DNA of 64,000 nt, taken from Allomyces arbusculus. Lineage: Eukaryota; Blastocladiomycota; Blastocladiomycetes; Blastocladiales; Blastocladiaceae. This document shows positions 1 to 10,552 of this stretch, in pieces. The DNA lies in assembly GCA_027604705.1 (NCBI GenBank), contig JADHYV010000056.1, positions 55,960 to 119,959 on the forward strand, in the 5' to 3' direction. The notes under the pieces are model-generated. The model searched no databases. It was not told where the DNA came from and saw only the letters and a list, made by a program, of their open reading frames with translations. Positions within the stretch are counted from its first letter, which is position 1. Every line of letters begins with the position of its first letter. The position numbers and the translations under genes are program-made.

Positions 1-1
1 G

Positions 2-2152
2 CCAAGCGATTCGAGCTCGATACTTGCAACCTTGCCCAATGACATCATGCATCTGATTGCTGAGCGGATTCTCGAAAGCGAAATTGAACAGATCCGTAAC
101 GACGGCAGCATGGACCTGGACTGCATTGCAGCGCGTTCGCTGGTCGCACTGCGGCATACTTCGCGGGATTGGAGGCGCGCCGTCGATCAGGTGCTGCGAG
201 GATCTCTGTCGCTGCATGTGTCCGTGCGAGGAAATGAGAGAAATGCCTCGATTCTCGCAAGTACAGCCCAGCTGCCACTGCTGGTTGACACTGCCAACCC
301 CAACATGCGTTTTGTGGCCAATCTTGCAACTGGTGCCGCGTTGATCTTGAGCTTGAATGGAGTGCAAGAGGACCTGCCAGGTGGAAAACCCGTCATTTAC
401 GTGCCTGATTTCCGCCCGAATGCGGTCCTGTCTGTGGCTACGCATTTGATCTCCTCGCTCGTCATCAGTGGACCTGAGGTGCCACTACCGACTCTACACG
501 GCGAGCAGTCTGGATATGGCGCGTTGTGCCGGTTGCTATTCACTCATCTCGCGCATTACTTTGTGCCTCTCACATCGCTCGACTTGACGCTGGTGCTGCC
601 CATGACTGCCATTGACCACGCGCTGCAATTGTGGTCCAATACACTGACACATGTCCGGATCGTCGTCCCCTTCCCTTGGGTCGAAGGCGCTCAGCACGTG
701 CAGTTGCCGTACTTGCGCTCGCTTGATGTCGAAGTCCGCTGGCTTGATTCGCACGAACAAAATGGAATGGAGGCGCCGTTCCCGTTTGTGACGCCGGTGC
801 TCAATCAATTGCGCGTAGCTGCACCCTGTGTTCACGCGCATTTCTTTGAACAATACCTCAATCGATTGACGCCCACCCTGAACTCGCTCATTGTTGACAC
901 GGTGCAAATTTCCAGACCACCGACCGCAAAGCCGCCTGTGTGGCCGGTTCTGCAAGTGCTCGATATTCCGGCTGTTGCAGTTGGGTCACTCATTGATCCT
1001 GCCCATCATCTATTGCCGCAGCTCCGCACCCTGAAGGTCCGGCCGGATAGTAATTTCCTGGTCCCGGTGCCTCTTCATTTCCCGCCCGATCTCCACATTG
1101 CGAATGTCGAGTTGTATTTCCACATGGCGGACTTGCATTGCCTGGGCAGCCTGTCTGCAGCTGCGCCGCAGCTTGCCACCTTGACGCTGGCTTGGAGCAA
1201 CATTGACGTGCACGGAATCCCTGAGCATCCAGTTGTCTTCCCAGTGTTGAAAAAGTTGGTCTTGCAGAGTCGTACCGGCCGCCGTATTGCGGACGTTATT
1301 TCGACCTTTGACTTGCCACAAGTGGAGCAATTTGCGATTCATTTCTACCACCAGCCAATGCCTATGCTCCCATTTACGGTCGAGCTGTGGCCGTCCGTCA
1401 CGTCGATTATGCTAACTGCGTTGAGCCCTTTGCGAATGCACGCCAGTCTCCTTGATTCGTTGCCACGCCTGGCCACGCTGGATCTGCAAGCACGCATCAG
1501 CTGGGCCAAAGACGTCGTGCCCCGGCTTGCAACCGTGACCAAGTTGACGGCGTCGGACGTGGCCCTCCGCGGGAAGCTGGGCCAAGCGCCAGAGACCTTG
1601 CACAATCTTGTCGAGCTGGCAACGCCGGATGTGCTCGAAATTGTGCCCGTGGGCGCCGTGTCGTCGCTTCGACGTGTGATTGCGCCAGCAGTGCACGCAA
1701 TTGCTATCAGGTTTCTATCGCGTCTGCCCGCCCTCGTTGCCATCAGGACACAGCGCGTGCAGGTGGGCGTGCCCTTGCCTTTCTGGTCGCTTGTGTATCG
1801 CCAGGGGCATCCGGTCTGGCGCATCCTTCCACGCATTCCGTGCCTCAGCGCGCTCGCCCGTCGGATTGACATTGAGGTTGCGGCTGTGATCGATGTGGAA
1901 CAGGCCGTGCAGCAAATCCGCAAGGTCCTTGTTTGGGCCGTCAAGAACGCGCTTGCACAGCAAGTGCCGGTGCATGTGCGCGTTGCGAAGAGCATCAAGG
2001 ATTCAAGTCTGGTGCCGCGGATTCAGGCGATGTTGGATGGATTGGCAGCGGATGGGGTGCTTGGAAGTGTTGATGACGGCTGTGTCGGTGAGGTGGGGCA
2101 TGTGCTGGCCGCGACGGGCATTTGTCGTGAGAGCTGGTCAGCGTTGAGATGA
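2..2152 (+). CDS. F-box-like/LRR family protein, 5' end outside the window
   Basis: The reading frame is open from the first bases of the window, so the true start lies upstream; no ATG precedes the F-box-like block. Visible N-terminus: LPNDIMHLIAERIL, then ARSLVALRHTSRDWRRAVD, a helix pair of the kind seen in F-box domains. The middle ~500 residues are leucine-rich with irregular 25-30 residue repeats (for example LPRLATLDLQARISW). Near the C-terminus is the block YRQGHPVWRILPRI, which recurs in every member of this family in the window, followed by an alpha/beta segment. By analogy with F-box/LRR proteins it may be an SCF substrate receptor; that role is inferred. No introns are needed. Paralogues lie at 3567-5561, 6075-8033, 24320-26443, 27865-30096, 30961-33132 and 59342-61594. 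Confidence 0.75.
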   Translation, partial: PSDSSSILATLPNDIMHLIAERILESEIEQIRNDGSMDLDCIAARSLVALRHTSRDWRRAVDQVLRGSLSLHVSVRGNERNASILASTAQLPLLVDTANPNMRFVANLATGAALILSLNGVQEDLPGGKPVIYVPDFRPNAVLSVATHLISSLVISGPEVPLPTLHGEQSGYGALCRLLFTHLAHYFVPLTSLDLTLVLPMTAIDHALQLWSNTLTHVRIVVPFPWVEGAQHVQLPYLRSLDVEVRWLDSHEQNGMEAPFPFVTPVLNQLRVAAPCVHAHFFEQYLNRLTPTLNSLIVDTVQISRPPTAKPPVWPVLQVLDIPAVAVGSLIDPAHHLLPQLRTLKVRPDSNFLVPVPLHFPPDLHIANVELYFHMADLHCLGSLSAAAPQLATLTLAWSNIDVHGIPEHPVVFPVLKKLVLQSRTGRRIADVISTFDLPQVEQFAIHFYHQPMPMLPFTVELWPSVTSIMLTALSPLRMHASLLDSLPRLATLDLQARISWAKDVVPRLATVTKLTASDVALRGKLGQAPETLHNLVELATPDVLEIVPVGAVSSLRRVIAPAVHAIAIRFLSRLPALVAIRTQRVQVGVPLPFWSLVYRQGHPVWRILPRIPCLSALARRIDIEVAAVIDVEQAVQQIRKVLVWAVKNALAQQVPVHVRVAKSIKDSSLVPRIQAMLDGLAADGVLGSVDDGCVGEVGHVLAATGICRESWSALR

Positions 2153-2483
2153 CCATGAACCTTTTTCGATGCATTCTTGTCATTGATTCATGGTTTTTAT
2201 ACTTGTCGCGACCAGAATCAGGTCCTCTCTTGTGTTTTCTTGTTGTCATGGCGCTGCCAAAGCGCGCTGTTCGCTCCGACGCTCTCACGGCCCCAAACAG
2301 GAAGGGAAGCGATGCACTCACTTCGTTGCCTTGTGTTCCTCTTCAAGCAGCGGGCCCCTCTCTCCTAGCTTGGTATGCGTGCCGGCAAGAACCCCCACTC
2401 AAGGCGACAACAACCACGAGGGACCTGGCGCAAATCAGTGCCAGCAGCCCTTCCAGATTGGCCCTGAGCCATTCATCGCTTCC
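2153..2483. other. Intergenic, no gene seen
   Basis: Stretch between the first family gene and the decayed copy downstream. I see only short overlapping frames without family similarity. Confidence 0.6.
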
Positions 2484-3043
2484 ATGGATATGGACTGTGA
2501 ACAATCCACGCAGCTGCTCCCCGGTCATGATCACGCAAGCACCGCTTGTCTGAGACTGGTCGATATGCCGGCCGAAGTGCTGTTCATGATTGCTGCATCC
2601 ATTCGCGCCCACTTGAATTGTTGTGACGACCATGACGATCGTCACGACCGCTGTGTTCATTTCGTGCGTGATGACCCTGAGGCGGTGGCCTGCCATTCGT
2701 GTCCGTCTCGATTGCGGCGCGTTCGCTCGCGGCTCTGCGTTTGGCCTGTCGCGTCTGGATGCATATTGTCGACAAGATATTGCAGGCTTATGTGAAGCTC
2801 GTGCTTTCTGCGGAACTTGTCTTGGACCGCGCTCGGCGCGTGCTGCGTTCATCAATCGAACGTTTGGACAACGATGTGGCCTGGACGCCAGCGTGCCAAG
2901 TCGAGGCGATGCTCCCGTCTGCCAACAACAACAACAGCATTGTAACGCTTCCTTTGATGACTTGGTCGATCGGCCATGGTCCCACCACGTCCTCAAGTGC
3001 TACAGTATTGCTGGTGCCTGGCTTTGGACAGCCACAGACGTAA
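2484..3043 (+). pseudogene. Decayed F-box-like/LRR family copy (N-terminal part)
   Basis: An ATG at 2484 opens a frame containing LRLVDMPAEVLFMIAASIRA, the F-box-like start of the family. After about 70 codons the frame changes. The matching continuation IAARSLAALRLACRVWMHIV appears in another frame from about 2700, as expected after a frameshift. Homology fades by ~3040, and no leucine-rich middle or PVW block follows. It lies in the same orientation directly behind the intact gene at 2-2152 and so looks like a tandem duplicate that decayed. An expressed truncated protein cannot be excluded. Confidence 0.65.
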
Positions 3044-3566
3044 CGCCTTGCCATTCCTGCACGACTTGTCCAGTCGGTATGGGTTTGTGAATGCGTGAAC
3101 ATATATGAGGCTTTCCGCATGTTCTCTTAAGGTGACGACCGTGTGGCTTGTGAAGCGCTTGCATCCTTGGAGGACGGAGTCCTATAGCTGTTTCCAGGCA
3201 TCACATCGTCCATGCATTAGCGATGCATACAGTCAACAGTCTCTGTGCACGTCCTGTATCACAGCGCGCATAGGAGCAATAACGGTGCTCACGAACGCTG
3301 AGACCCTTCCCACTTTGTCGCACTGGAAGGGAAGCTGATGAGAAGGGCGTGACGAGTGACCTGGTGATGATAATTGTCCAAATTCGCAAGATCTGCGCTG
3401 CACACTCCAACAATACGGGGTTGTGGGAAATGGGGGAGCTTTCGTTAATGAAAAGGTCTTCTTCTTCGAGACAACTCGCACTGAATTCAACTTCCAAACA
3501 AAAATCCATCATCCAGGGCTGATCCATCCTCACACAAAATTCATGGCCACGGCGAAGACACACAAA
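3044..3566. other. Intergenic with a short tandem duplication
   Basis: Convergent gap between the decayed copy and the minus-strand gene ending at 3567. A unit of about 27 bases starting catggccacggcgaag is present twice in tandem at about 3542-3595, overlapping the 3' end of the downstream gene. No other gene is seen. Confidence 0.55.
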
Positions 3567-5561
3567 TCATGGCCACGGCGAAGGCACACTCATGCCCACG
3601 ACTCGCGCAACAATCCCGTCCGACTGCAAGTCCACGACCAGCTCCTCTACTCGCTGGCGCACCAGCACACTCGCCTCTCTCTTGACGTGCACGTTCACCA
3701 AAAAATGGCCCTCTTCGTCCCCACCATACAGCAGAGCCGTCATGGCTCCATTGGCCGGTAAAGATCCATTCGCGCACCATCGCGCCATATTCCCAATCTC
3801 TGTTACCAAGCGCTCAACGTCCTTGGCCGCGCCCACCTCGATCACAAGCTTGTCCACAACCCTGGTCCCAAGCGCCATTGCTGGCACGGTGGACCAGACC
3901 GGGTTGCCCTGCAGGTATGCGAGCCGCCACTCGAGGGGTACCGTCCTGAATCTGTCATTCTGAAACATCAAGTAGAGGCACTCGAGCCTCGGCATGCGCG
4001 ACAGCATTTCAACGAGTCGCGGGTGAGTGACCGGTGCACTGATTCGGCGGAGCGTGTGCATGCAAGCTGCAGGAAGGATACACAGCGGCGATGTGTGTAC
4101 GTTGGTGGTGACCTCCTCGAGTGCTGGAAGAGCGTGGTTTGGGAAGCTTGCAAACATGGCCGGAGATGCGGTGAGAGATTTGACATGCCGCAAAGTCGGT
4201 GAAGCTCCACCTATCCACGTCACAAATTCTGGGAGCCGCAACTTTCTGAGGTTGGGCAATGCATCGAGTGTCGAACTGTGAAGCTTTAACACAGTCCGGG
4301 GCGTCCTCAATGCGTTCGAAATCCCCACGGTCGTTAGGGACAGCCATGGTACATCTGGGACCGCAGTTTCGCTGTCAATTCTCAGATTGAGGGAGGTGAG
4401 CTGTGGCATGACCAGCCAACGCTTAAGATTCGGAATCAAGGTAACGCCCGCAGAAAATTTGGTCAATTTTGGCAACACGAGGCGCGGCCGGCCGGATGGG
4501 ACAACGGTAAAATGTGCAGGTGAAGTCAAAAAGGGTGGGGGCCACAGTGAGAGGTCCAATAGTGCCGGGAGCTCAGACCGGCCAACGATGATCTGGAAGA
4601 AGAGATGCGGGTCACCCGAGTAACTTCGCAGCACGGGCCAGTGCGGCATTGGCAAAGGATCGCCCTCCATAATCCCTGCAGCTGCGACTGTTAGAGCACG
4701 CAAAGTGTCAGCATACTGTGCAATCGCCGTGGGCAGCACTGCGCCGCACAAACCAATCTTCAGTAACTGCAGGCGGGGCGCGATCGGCAGCACTTTCAAG
4801 TCTGTGTCGACAGTGCCCCTCGACGTGGATGCTTCTATCGAAATGTCGAGCGAATGCAAGAACGGGAGCTCAAACCCCGCAGCCACTCGATTCCAGTCCG
4901 GCGTCACGGTCAATGTGAGACTGGTCAACGTCGCGCCCCATGCCATGAGCATTGGCATGACCACAATTGATTCCCAGACGAGTAGTGCTCGAAGAGAGAG
5001 CTTTGCAAGTCTGGGCTGCCATGCCGTGACGCGAGAAACGTCCACGTTGGGTGCACGCAAGCTCACAAAACTGTTACTCGGATATGCTTGATTCAATTTC
5101 GCCAGCAGGGCTCGGTTTGCAATGAATTCGAGCGACATGACCCAATCAGCTGGAATATATGGCAATTGCGCCAACTTGAAGATGTCGCGTTTCTTGCTCC
5201 CATCACTCTCGGGGAGCGGCGCGTCGGTGGTGCACACTTGCAGCTCAACAGTGACGTGCCAACCAGGGAACCTGGCATCTACTGCACCTTGCCACGGGCG
5301 GGACACGCGCCGAAGCGCCATGAGAATTGATGCAGTTGGCGAGCGCGCGCACACAAATGGGCCGAAAAAGTCTCCTATGGGTCTGCTCGCGAGAATCTGG
5401 TCGACGACGATCAATTGCACGTCGGCAGGGAGTGTTGCAAATGTGGTCGGGCGAGCCACAACGCTGGCCCCGGGGTGAGAGGTGACTGTCGCCTCTGCAC
5501 TGGCGTGTCTCCCTGCTGTTGGCTCTTCATCGCGCGCGTTTTGTGCAGCAGGTCGTTCCAT
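3567..5561 (-). CDS. F-box-like/LRR family protein, 664 aa
   Basis: Single-exon gene from an ATG at 5559-5561. About 45 low-complexity residues precede the F-box-like block TFATLPADVQLIVVDQILAS and the second helix LMALRRVSRPWQGAVDARFP. A leucine-rich middle follows (for example LDALPNLRKLRLPEFVTWI), then LAYLQGNPVWSTVPAM and a C-terminal alpha/beta tail (VDKLVIEVGAAKDVERLV). It is a close paralogue of the next gene at 6075-8033; both share TFATLP or NFATVP, the SRPWQ motif and the FPGWH region. A substrate-receptor role in ubiquitin ligation is a guess from F-box analogy; no Skp1-contact test was possible. Confidence 0.8.
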   Translation of the reverse strand: MERPAAQNARDEEPTAGRHASAEATVTSHPGASVVARPTTFATLPADVQLIVVDQILASRPIGDFFGPFVCARSPTASILMALRRVSRPWQGAVDARFPGWHVTVELQVCTTDAPLPESDGSKKRDIFKLAQLPYIPADWVMSLEFIANRALLAKLNQAYPSNSFVSLRAPNVDVSRVTAWQPRLAKLSLRALLVWESIVVMPMLMAWGATLTSLTLTVTPDWNRVAAGFELPFLHSLDISIEASTSRGTVDTDLKVLPIAPRLQLLKIGLCGAVLPTAIAQYADTLRALTVAAAGIMEGDPLPMPHWPVLRSYSGDPHLFFQIIVGRSELPALLDLSLWPPPFLTSPAHFTVVPSGRPRLVLPKLTKFSAGVTLIPNLKRWLVMPQLTSLNLRIDSETAVPDVPWLSLTTVGISNALRTPRTVLKLHSSTLDALPNLRKLRLPEFVTWIGGASPTLRHVKSLTASPAMFASFPNHALPALEEVTTNVHTSPLCILPAACMHTLRRISAPVTHPRLVEMLSRMPRLECLYLMFQNDRFRTVPLEWRLAYLQGNPVWSTVPAMALGTRVVDKLVIEVGAAKDVERLVTEIGNMARWCANGSLPANGAMTALLYGGDEEGHFLVNVHVKREASVLVRQRVEELVVDLQSDGIVARVVGMSVPSPWP

Positions 5562-6074
5562 GGCGTGAGCGCCTCTGAATTCGAATTGGAATGGTTGATC
5601 GAAAAGGCAGCAATTGTTGATGCTGCCGTTGTAGCAAGCTGCAAAACGTGCTGGCCTCTGCTGACGTGGCCAGAAGAGGGGCGTCGATGCCTTGAACCAT
5701 GCGACACGAAGAACAAGAGCCTCACCTCATCACCGTCATGTCCGTCACACATGTCACCTTTCTGACCGCCAGCAGTTCGTCCGACAAAACCACGAATCAG
5801 GGCCCATCTAAGCAGGATTCGAAGCCGACAACTGTTCCTCCCGCGATGCAGTGGTAGGTGTGCGTTTTCGTTAGATGCGTGAATCTGGTAGCATCGTCTG
5901 TGGGCACGGCTGAGGTGCGTTTGATGCAGGGCATCAATCACTGCTTCTCGTTCCGAAAATCTGACCAAAACTCTCAACAAGCGTCGAGAACTCGTATCCA
6001 ATAGCGGGCCATTCTTTTTTGCCTTTGGGTAGATGTAAATAACCAATTTCCACAGCACGCACACACTCCCAAGG
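5562..6074. other. Intergenic between two tandem paralogues
   Basis: Upstream region of the 3567-5561 gene and 3' flank of its paralogue. AT-richer than the coding flanks; no gene recognised. Confidence 0.55.
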
Positions 6075-8033
6075 TCATGGTAGCGGCGCGCTCACATACA
6101 TGACCCGTGCAGCAATCTCGTATTGCTCCCTCAGCTCTTCGACCAACTGTTCCACCCGCTGCTGCACCTGTGATCCTGCTTCTGGCACGACGTGCACCTC
6201 GACTGGGAACCAGTCCTCCTCGCCCACACCGTTCTGGTGGACCAGGATCCCATCGACCAGCAGCGAGGACTCGGCGCACCAATACGCCATGTTCTTGATC
6301 TCCGCGGCCATCCGCTCAACATCATTGACCACACTCACTCCAACCACAAGCTTTTCGGCAATCTGGTTCTTGGCCTGCGTCATTGGCACTACAGACCAGA
6401 TCGGGTTGCCCTCCACGTAAGCAAGCCGCCACTCGACAAGTCGCTGCGGTTCCTGAATGCGCGCCATGCGAAACGTCTCGAGCGCTGGCATGCATGCGAG
6501 TAATTCGACAAGCCGTGGATGGACCATCATCGCATCGAGTCGGCGAAGCGTGCGTCCACAATCGGCGGGTAACGCAATGAGTGGTGACGGAAGCATATCA
6601 GCAGCAGCGTGCATAAGTGATGGCAGGGCGTGATCTGGGAAACTTGCAAACGTGTCCGGCGGTGCTTTCAAGTCCGTAACATGTGGCAAAATAGGTGGAA
6701 CGCCGTCGATCCACGTCACGATTGGAGGCAACTGCAGTGTGATGAGATTGGGAAGCGCGTCCAGCATGGAACCATGGATTGCGACGGGAGACAACGGTGC
6801 TCCAAACTTCCTCAAGATTTTCATGGTTGTAATAGACGGCCATGGCAGGTCTGGGACCGCCGATTCAGTGCCAATGCTCATGTGGAGAAACGCGAGGCGT
6901 GGCACGTAAAGCCGGCACGTGAGATCGGCGACCAAAGCGACACTCGCAGATAAAGTGGACAGGTTGGGCAGCGCGAGATGCAGCAGGGTGTCCGGAACAG
7001 CCGTAATCTTTGCTGGTTTGGCGGGGTCGGCTACAAATAGCAGCGAGAGGTGCACCAAAGCCGGCAGCTCAGACTGGCCTTCAATAAGCTGGAAGAAGAC
7101 TTGTGGCGAGCCCGTGAAGTTGCGCAGCGCTGGCCAATGGGGCATCCTCGATTCAACTCTAACTTGACCGTCCGCCAAGACAGTCATGGAGCGGAGCGTG
7201 CTAGCATATTGAGCAATGGCCTCGGGTAAGATCGAGCCCTTCAAACTGACCTGCAGTGCTTCCAGCAGCGGCGCGATGGGTAGGGCGTCCACATCGGTGC
7301 CATCATCCCTGGTACGCATGGTCACATTGTTGGAAATGATGAGAGTGCGCAGCACCGGCAGCTCTAGCGTGGCCGCTGCTCGATTCCATCCAGGGCCCAC
7401 AGTCAGCGAAAGCGCAGTCAGGGTCGCGCTCCACGAGGTAAGAGTGGGCATAATCGTGGCCGGATCCCAAACGAGTGAATTGAGAAGCAAGTGCATAATA
7501 TTGGGTGCCCACGCCGCAATCCGCGCCAGGTCCACGTTTGGCGCCCGCAGAGTATCAAAACGCGCCTCTGGCTCGCTCTCGTCCAAGTACTGCTTCATCA
7601 AGACTCCGTCGGCCCTCAGCGCAAGGGACAAGAGAAACTTGGTCGGAATTTGCGGCAATGGAGCCTGAATGATCACCTTGCGTGTCGCGTGCGTGGTGAG
7701 TGGTTCGGTCCGTTTTGCGAGCAGGTCAAGTGTGAGATGCCACCCAGGAAATTTGGCGTCCACTGCAGATTGCCACGGGCGGGACACTCGTCGGAGCGCC
7801 AAGAGCGTCGTCGCGGTTGACGTTCGCGGGATCACAAAACGACGTCTGAAAAGGTCCTTGGTGGGATTGCTGGCGAGGATATGATCGATGATCAAGTATT
7901 GCACGTCGTCGGGTACTGTTGCAAAGTTGGCCAGCGGAGTATTGGTCGCGGTCTCTCGGTTCGCCGTTACGCTGGGGCCTTCGAAAGCCGTCCGGGCGTC
8001 GCCGTGAGAGATTTGTGCAACAAGTTGGTCCAT
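6075..8033 (-). CDS. F-box-like/LRR family protein, 652 aa
   Basis: Single exon starting at the ATG at 8031-8033 (MDQLVAQISHGDARTAF). F-box-like block: NFATVPDDVQYLIIDHILAS, then LLALRRVSRPWQSAVDAKFP. The leucine-rich centre is followed by LAYVEGNPIWSVVPMT and a tail with VEKLV- and VEELREQ-like helices. Tandem paralogue of 3567-5561 in the same orientation. A third, broken copy with the same MDQ start lies upstream at about 9048-9621, so the three form a local tandem array. Function is unknown beyond the domain analogy. Confidence 0.8.
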   Translation of the reverse strand: MDQLVAQISHGDARTAFEGPSVTANRETATNTPLANFATVPDDVQYLIIDHILASNPTKDLFRRRFVIPRTSTATTLLALRRVSRPWQSAVDAKFPGWHLTLDLLAKRTEPLTTHATRKVIIQAPLPQIPTKFLLSLALRADGVLMKQYLDESEPEARFDTLRAPNVDLARIAAWAPNIMHLLLNSLVWDPATIMPTLTSWSATLTALSLTVGPGWNRAAATLELPVLRTLIISNNVTMRTRDDGTDVDALPIAPLLEALQVSLKGSILPEAIAQYASTLRSMTVLADGQVRVESRMPHWPALRNFTGSPQVFFQLIEGQSELPALVHLSLLFVADPAKPAKITAVPDTLLHLALPNLSTLSASVALVADLTCRLYVPRLAFLHMSIGTESAVPDLPWPSITTMKILRKFGAPLSPVAIHGSMLDALPNLITLQLPPIVTWIDGVPPILPHVTDLKAPPDTFASFPDHALPSLMHAAADMLPSPLIALPADCGRTLRRLDAMMVHPRLVELLACMPALETFRMARIQEPQRLVEWRLAYVEGNPIWSVVPMTQAKNQIAEKLVVGVSVVNDVERMAAEIKNMAYWCAESSLLVDGILVHQNGVGEEDWFPVEVHVVPEAGSQVQQRVEQLVEELREQYEIAARVMYVSAPLP

Positions 8034-9047
8034 GGTGTGAGGAGTCGTTGGTTAGCGAGCGGTCGGTGAAGCAGATGTCGATGCTTGAGGAAGAAGTGGC
8101 AAGCACGATCGCAGTTCGCTGCATCCTTCTCTGATCCGCCTCAACGTGATTAATCCTCTCTACCTCTTCTCATCCGTCGCCTTTCAATCTCTTATGTACA
8201 GTGACGGCCAATGATGGCAACAGAGGCTAAGATTATGCCGAAAGTCAGGTCGCTCTGCCACATGGCTCACAGCGCAGCAGTGCTGCTACTGTGCCAACAC
8301 GCGAGCGCAAATGTGAAGACTGAACAGAGAGAAATGAGGCTGAAGCCTGTGGTTCCAGATGTGGCCGCGTCAGGCAATACACAACTTCATCTTGACTCAT
8401 TGATGGCCACGCTGACCATCATGTTAGTATCCAACAAAGCGGTACGCGTCCACAACACCGGCCCTGTTTGGAACGGCACCGGAGAGCCGGAACAAACCCA
8501 CTGTGAAGTGTTCATTTTCGCGTTCAACGGCGTGAAGGGAACTGGTGGCAGAATATGAGAGATCGCTTCCACTCAAGAGCCTCTGGGATGTATCCAAGCC
8601 AGGTCGTCATTTTGACGAGACACGGACGCCGCTTGGATCATCGCTGTTCAACTCCATAATTATCTCATGTATTGGACGCGAATGCCATAGTCTCAAGCCT
8701 GGAGTGCCTGGACGGTGCTTTGCCGCCGATGAACTTCGGCGCGTACTTAATGCACAAAAATGCACGTCAACCGAGAAGGAACTCAACAGGAGAACCACGC
8801 TTTCTGGACTTCGTCTTTCAGCTCACTTTTCACAACATTGAGCAGCCGCTCCCTCAACACGACTCGAATATCTACGACAAAAAAGAAATGGTCTCCACTC
8901 TCCGTCATATGCTGCCCCGCCAAGTCGTGGTCGTTCATGGTGGATAGTTGGTCCATGAACGAATGCAGCAGGAGCTGAGAACGGCTTTTCGCATCCCTTG
9001 TGCGTGACTCGTGTCAGCCAAACATCAAGGATCCGCTGACTATCCAA
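8034..9047. other. Intergenic, no gene seen
   Basis: About 1 kb with only short frames (none over ~115 codons) and no similarity to the neighbouring family that I can see. It separates the intact 6075-8033 gene from its decayed upstream paralogue. Confidence 0.55.
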
Positions 9048-9621
9048 TCAGGTTACAAACAAGATATGCTTCATGCATCCAGCGTTGTTGGGCGCCTCTT
9101 CACCCAGGAATCGTGAGCGGAAGAGAGTCTCAAGTATGCCTCGAATCGATTCTGTCGGCAGACCGTCCATCCGTACCATCTGAAAAGTTGTGAGCGTCAG
9201 CGACACGATGCGATTGGTCGGGACCGACGGCAATTGCACGGGCAAATGTGTATTGCTGTACGTGAGCAGCATATCGAGACCAATTTCCTTCAGCAGGTCA
9301 AGTTCGAAGTGCCTACTGGCGCACATACAGCAGCATGCCACGCGCAGCAAACACAGCGCGCCAGGAGCATTGACGCAGTCGGCGAGGACGCGCGCACAAA
9401 CCGGCCGGCAATGTCCCCTTTGGAGCGCTCGCGAGAAGCTGGTCGACAATCATCATTTGCACGTCGGAAGAGAGCGTGGCAAAAGTGACAGCGGCGCCAG
9501 CTCTGGTTAAGCTTTGGAGAATCGGCGTTGTCGCGCCAGGCTGACGCTGGCACGACTCCTGCAGGTCCAGACGCGCGCTATGCGCGAAAGTGTGCTCGTT
9601 TGTGGCAGCCGGTTGGTCCAT
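9048..9621 (-). pseudogene. Decayed third copy of the tandem F-box-like/LRR array
   Basis: The ATG at 9619-9621 opens MDQPAATNEHTFAHSARLDL, followed by VTFATLSSDVQMMIVDQLLA, clearly related to the two downstream paralogues. The frame then breaks: SSPTASMLLARCVCCAWHAA continues the F-box-like region in a second frame. A third frame (about 9048-9300) carries LPSVPTNRIVSLTLTTFQMV, resembling leucine-rich family sequence. Most of the body and all of the PVW block are gone. Frameshifts plus a large deletion make a functional product unlikely. Confidence 0.7.
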
Positions 9622-10552
9622 AATTGAAATGCTCGGATCAGTGCAGGAGAATCTGGATTTCGCCAGCTGAGACTGGTTTCGCTCAACCCGTCTCGAGTGA
9701 CGTGCCGCAGCCGTTCCTTGCAATGGTTCCTTGGAGTCACCGCATTTCGCGAGCCCATCGCACGTCCTTGACCGCGCCAAAGACGACGATCCGATATTTG
9801 GTCGCCTCACGGTGTATCAGCGAACGTTTAAGTTGAAAGTTGTGTGAGTTTGGCGCTGAGATCATGTCCATGCGTCGTAGGTGAGATCATGAAGCGTCAA
9901 TACCATTCTGTTTCTTGATGGCTGCCTGTCGGCCATCGATGCGTGTGTCCCACTGTCCATTTTATGCTCGAGCTCCCAGCTGGGTTTCTGGTGCGTTCGT
10001 GCCTGATTCCAACTCCTCGCCCGACGCTTTCAACAATGGTGATGACACAGCACGGCGCACGAACGAGCGCAGCCAACTTGTCGGCTGCGTGCCAACACCA
10101 ACCAGAGCAGTACGCCAAGTCCATACGCCCCAACCCCATTGGTGACGCGGGCGCAACCGCAAGCAGCACCGCGATGCTCGAGACCTCTACAAATCATCAG
10201 CAACACGAATATCAAGTGACGACAGTTTTGATCCCTCTGTGAGGACTTCTTTGATGTGAAGGCAGGAACGATGGAGGCCGACACGATGGAAGCGGGACAT
10301 GATGTGAAGGGTCATCAACAAAGACCTTCGCCAGCACAACTTTCAGAAACTGCCAGAGCGACAAGGCACACACCAACGATTCCAAAGACCAGCCCGTGTT
10401 TTTTGCACAAAATCAAATCACAATTTGAGAACGAAACGCTGCGGCGCCCGAGAGCGCCAAAAAGGAAAATTCAAAAGCGAAAGAAAGATAAAATGCCGAC
10501 AAACGAAAGGGTAGAGATGAAGGGGAGAAAAACACCACACCAGCAGCACCAT
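9622..10552. other. Intergenic, no gene seen
   Basis: Boundary between the F-box-like array and the GC-rich housekeeping island. Open frames here are short and overlap on both strands. The part just past 10400 is the 3' flank of the minus-strand CPA1 gene. Confidence 0.55.
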
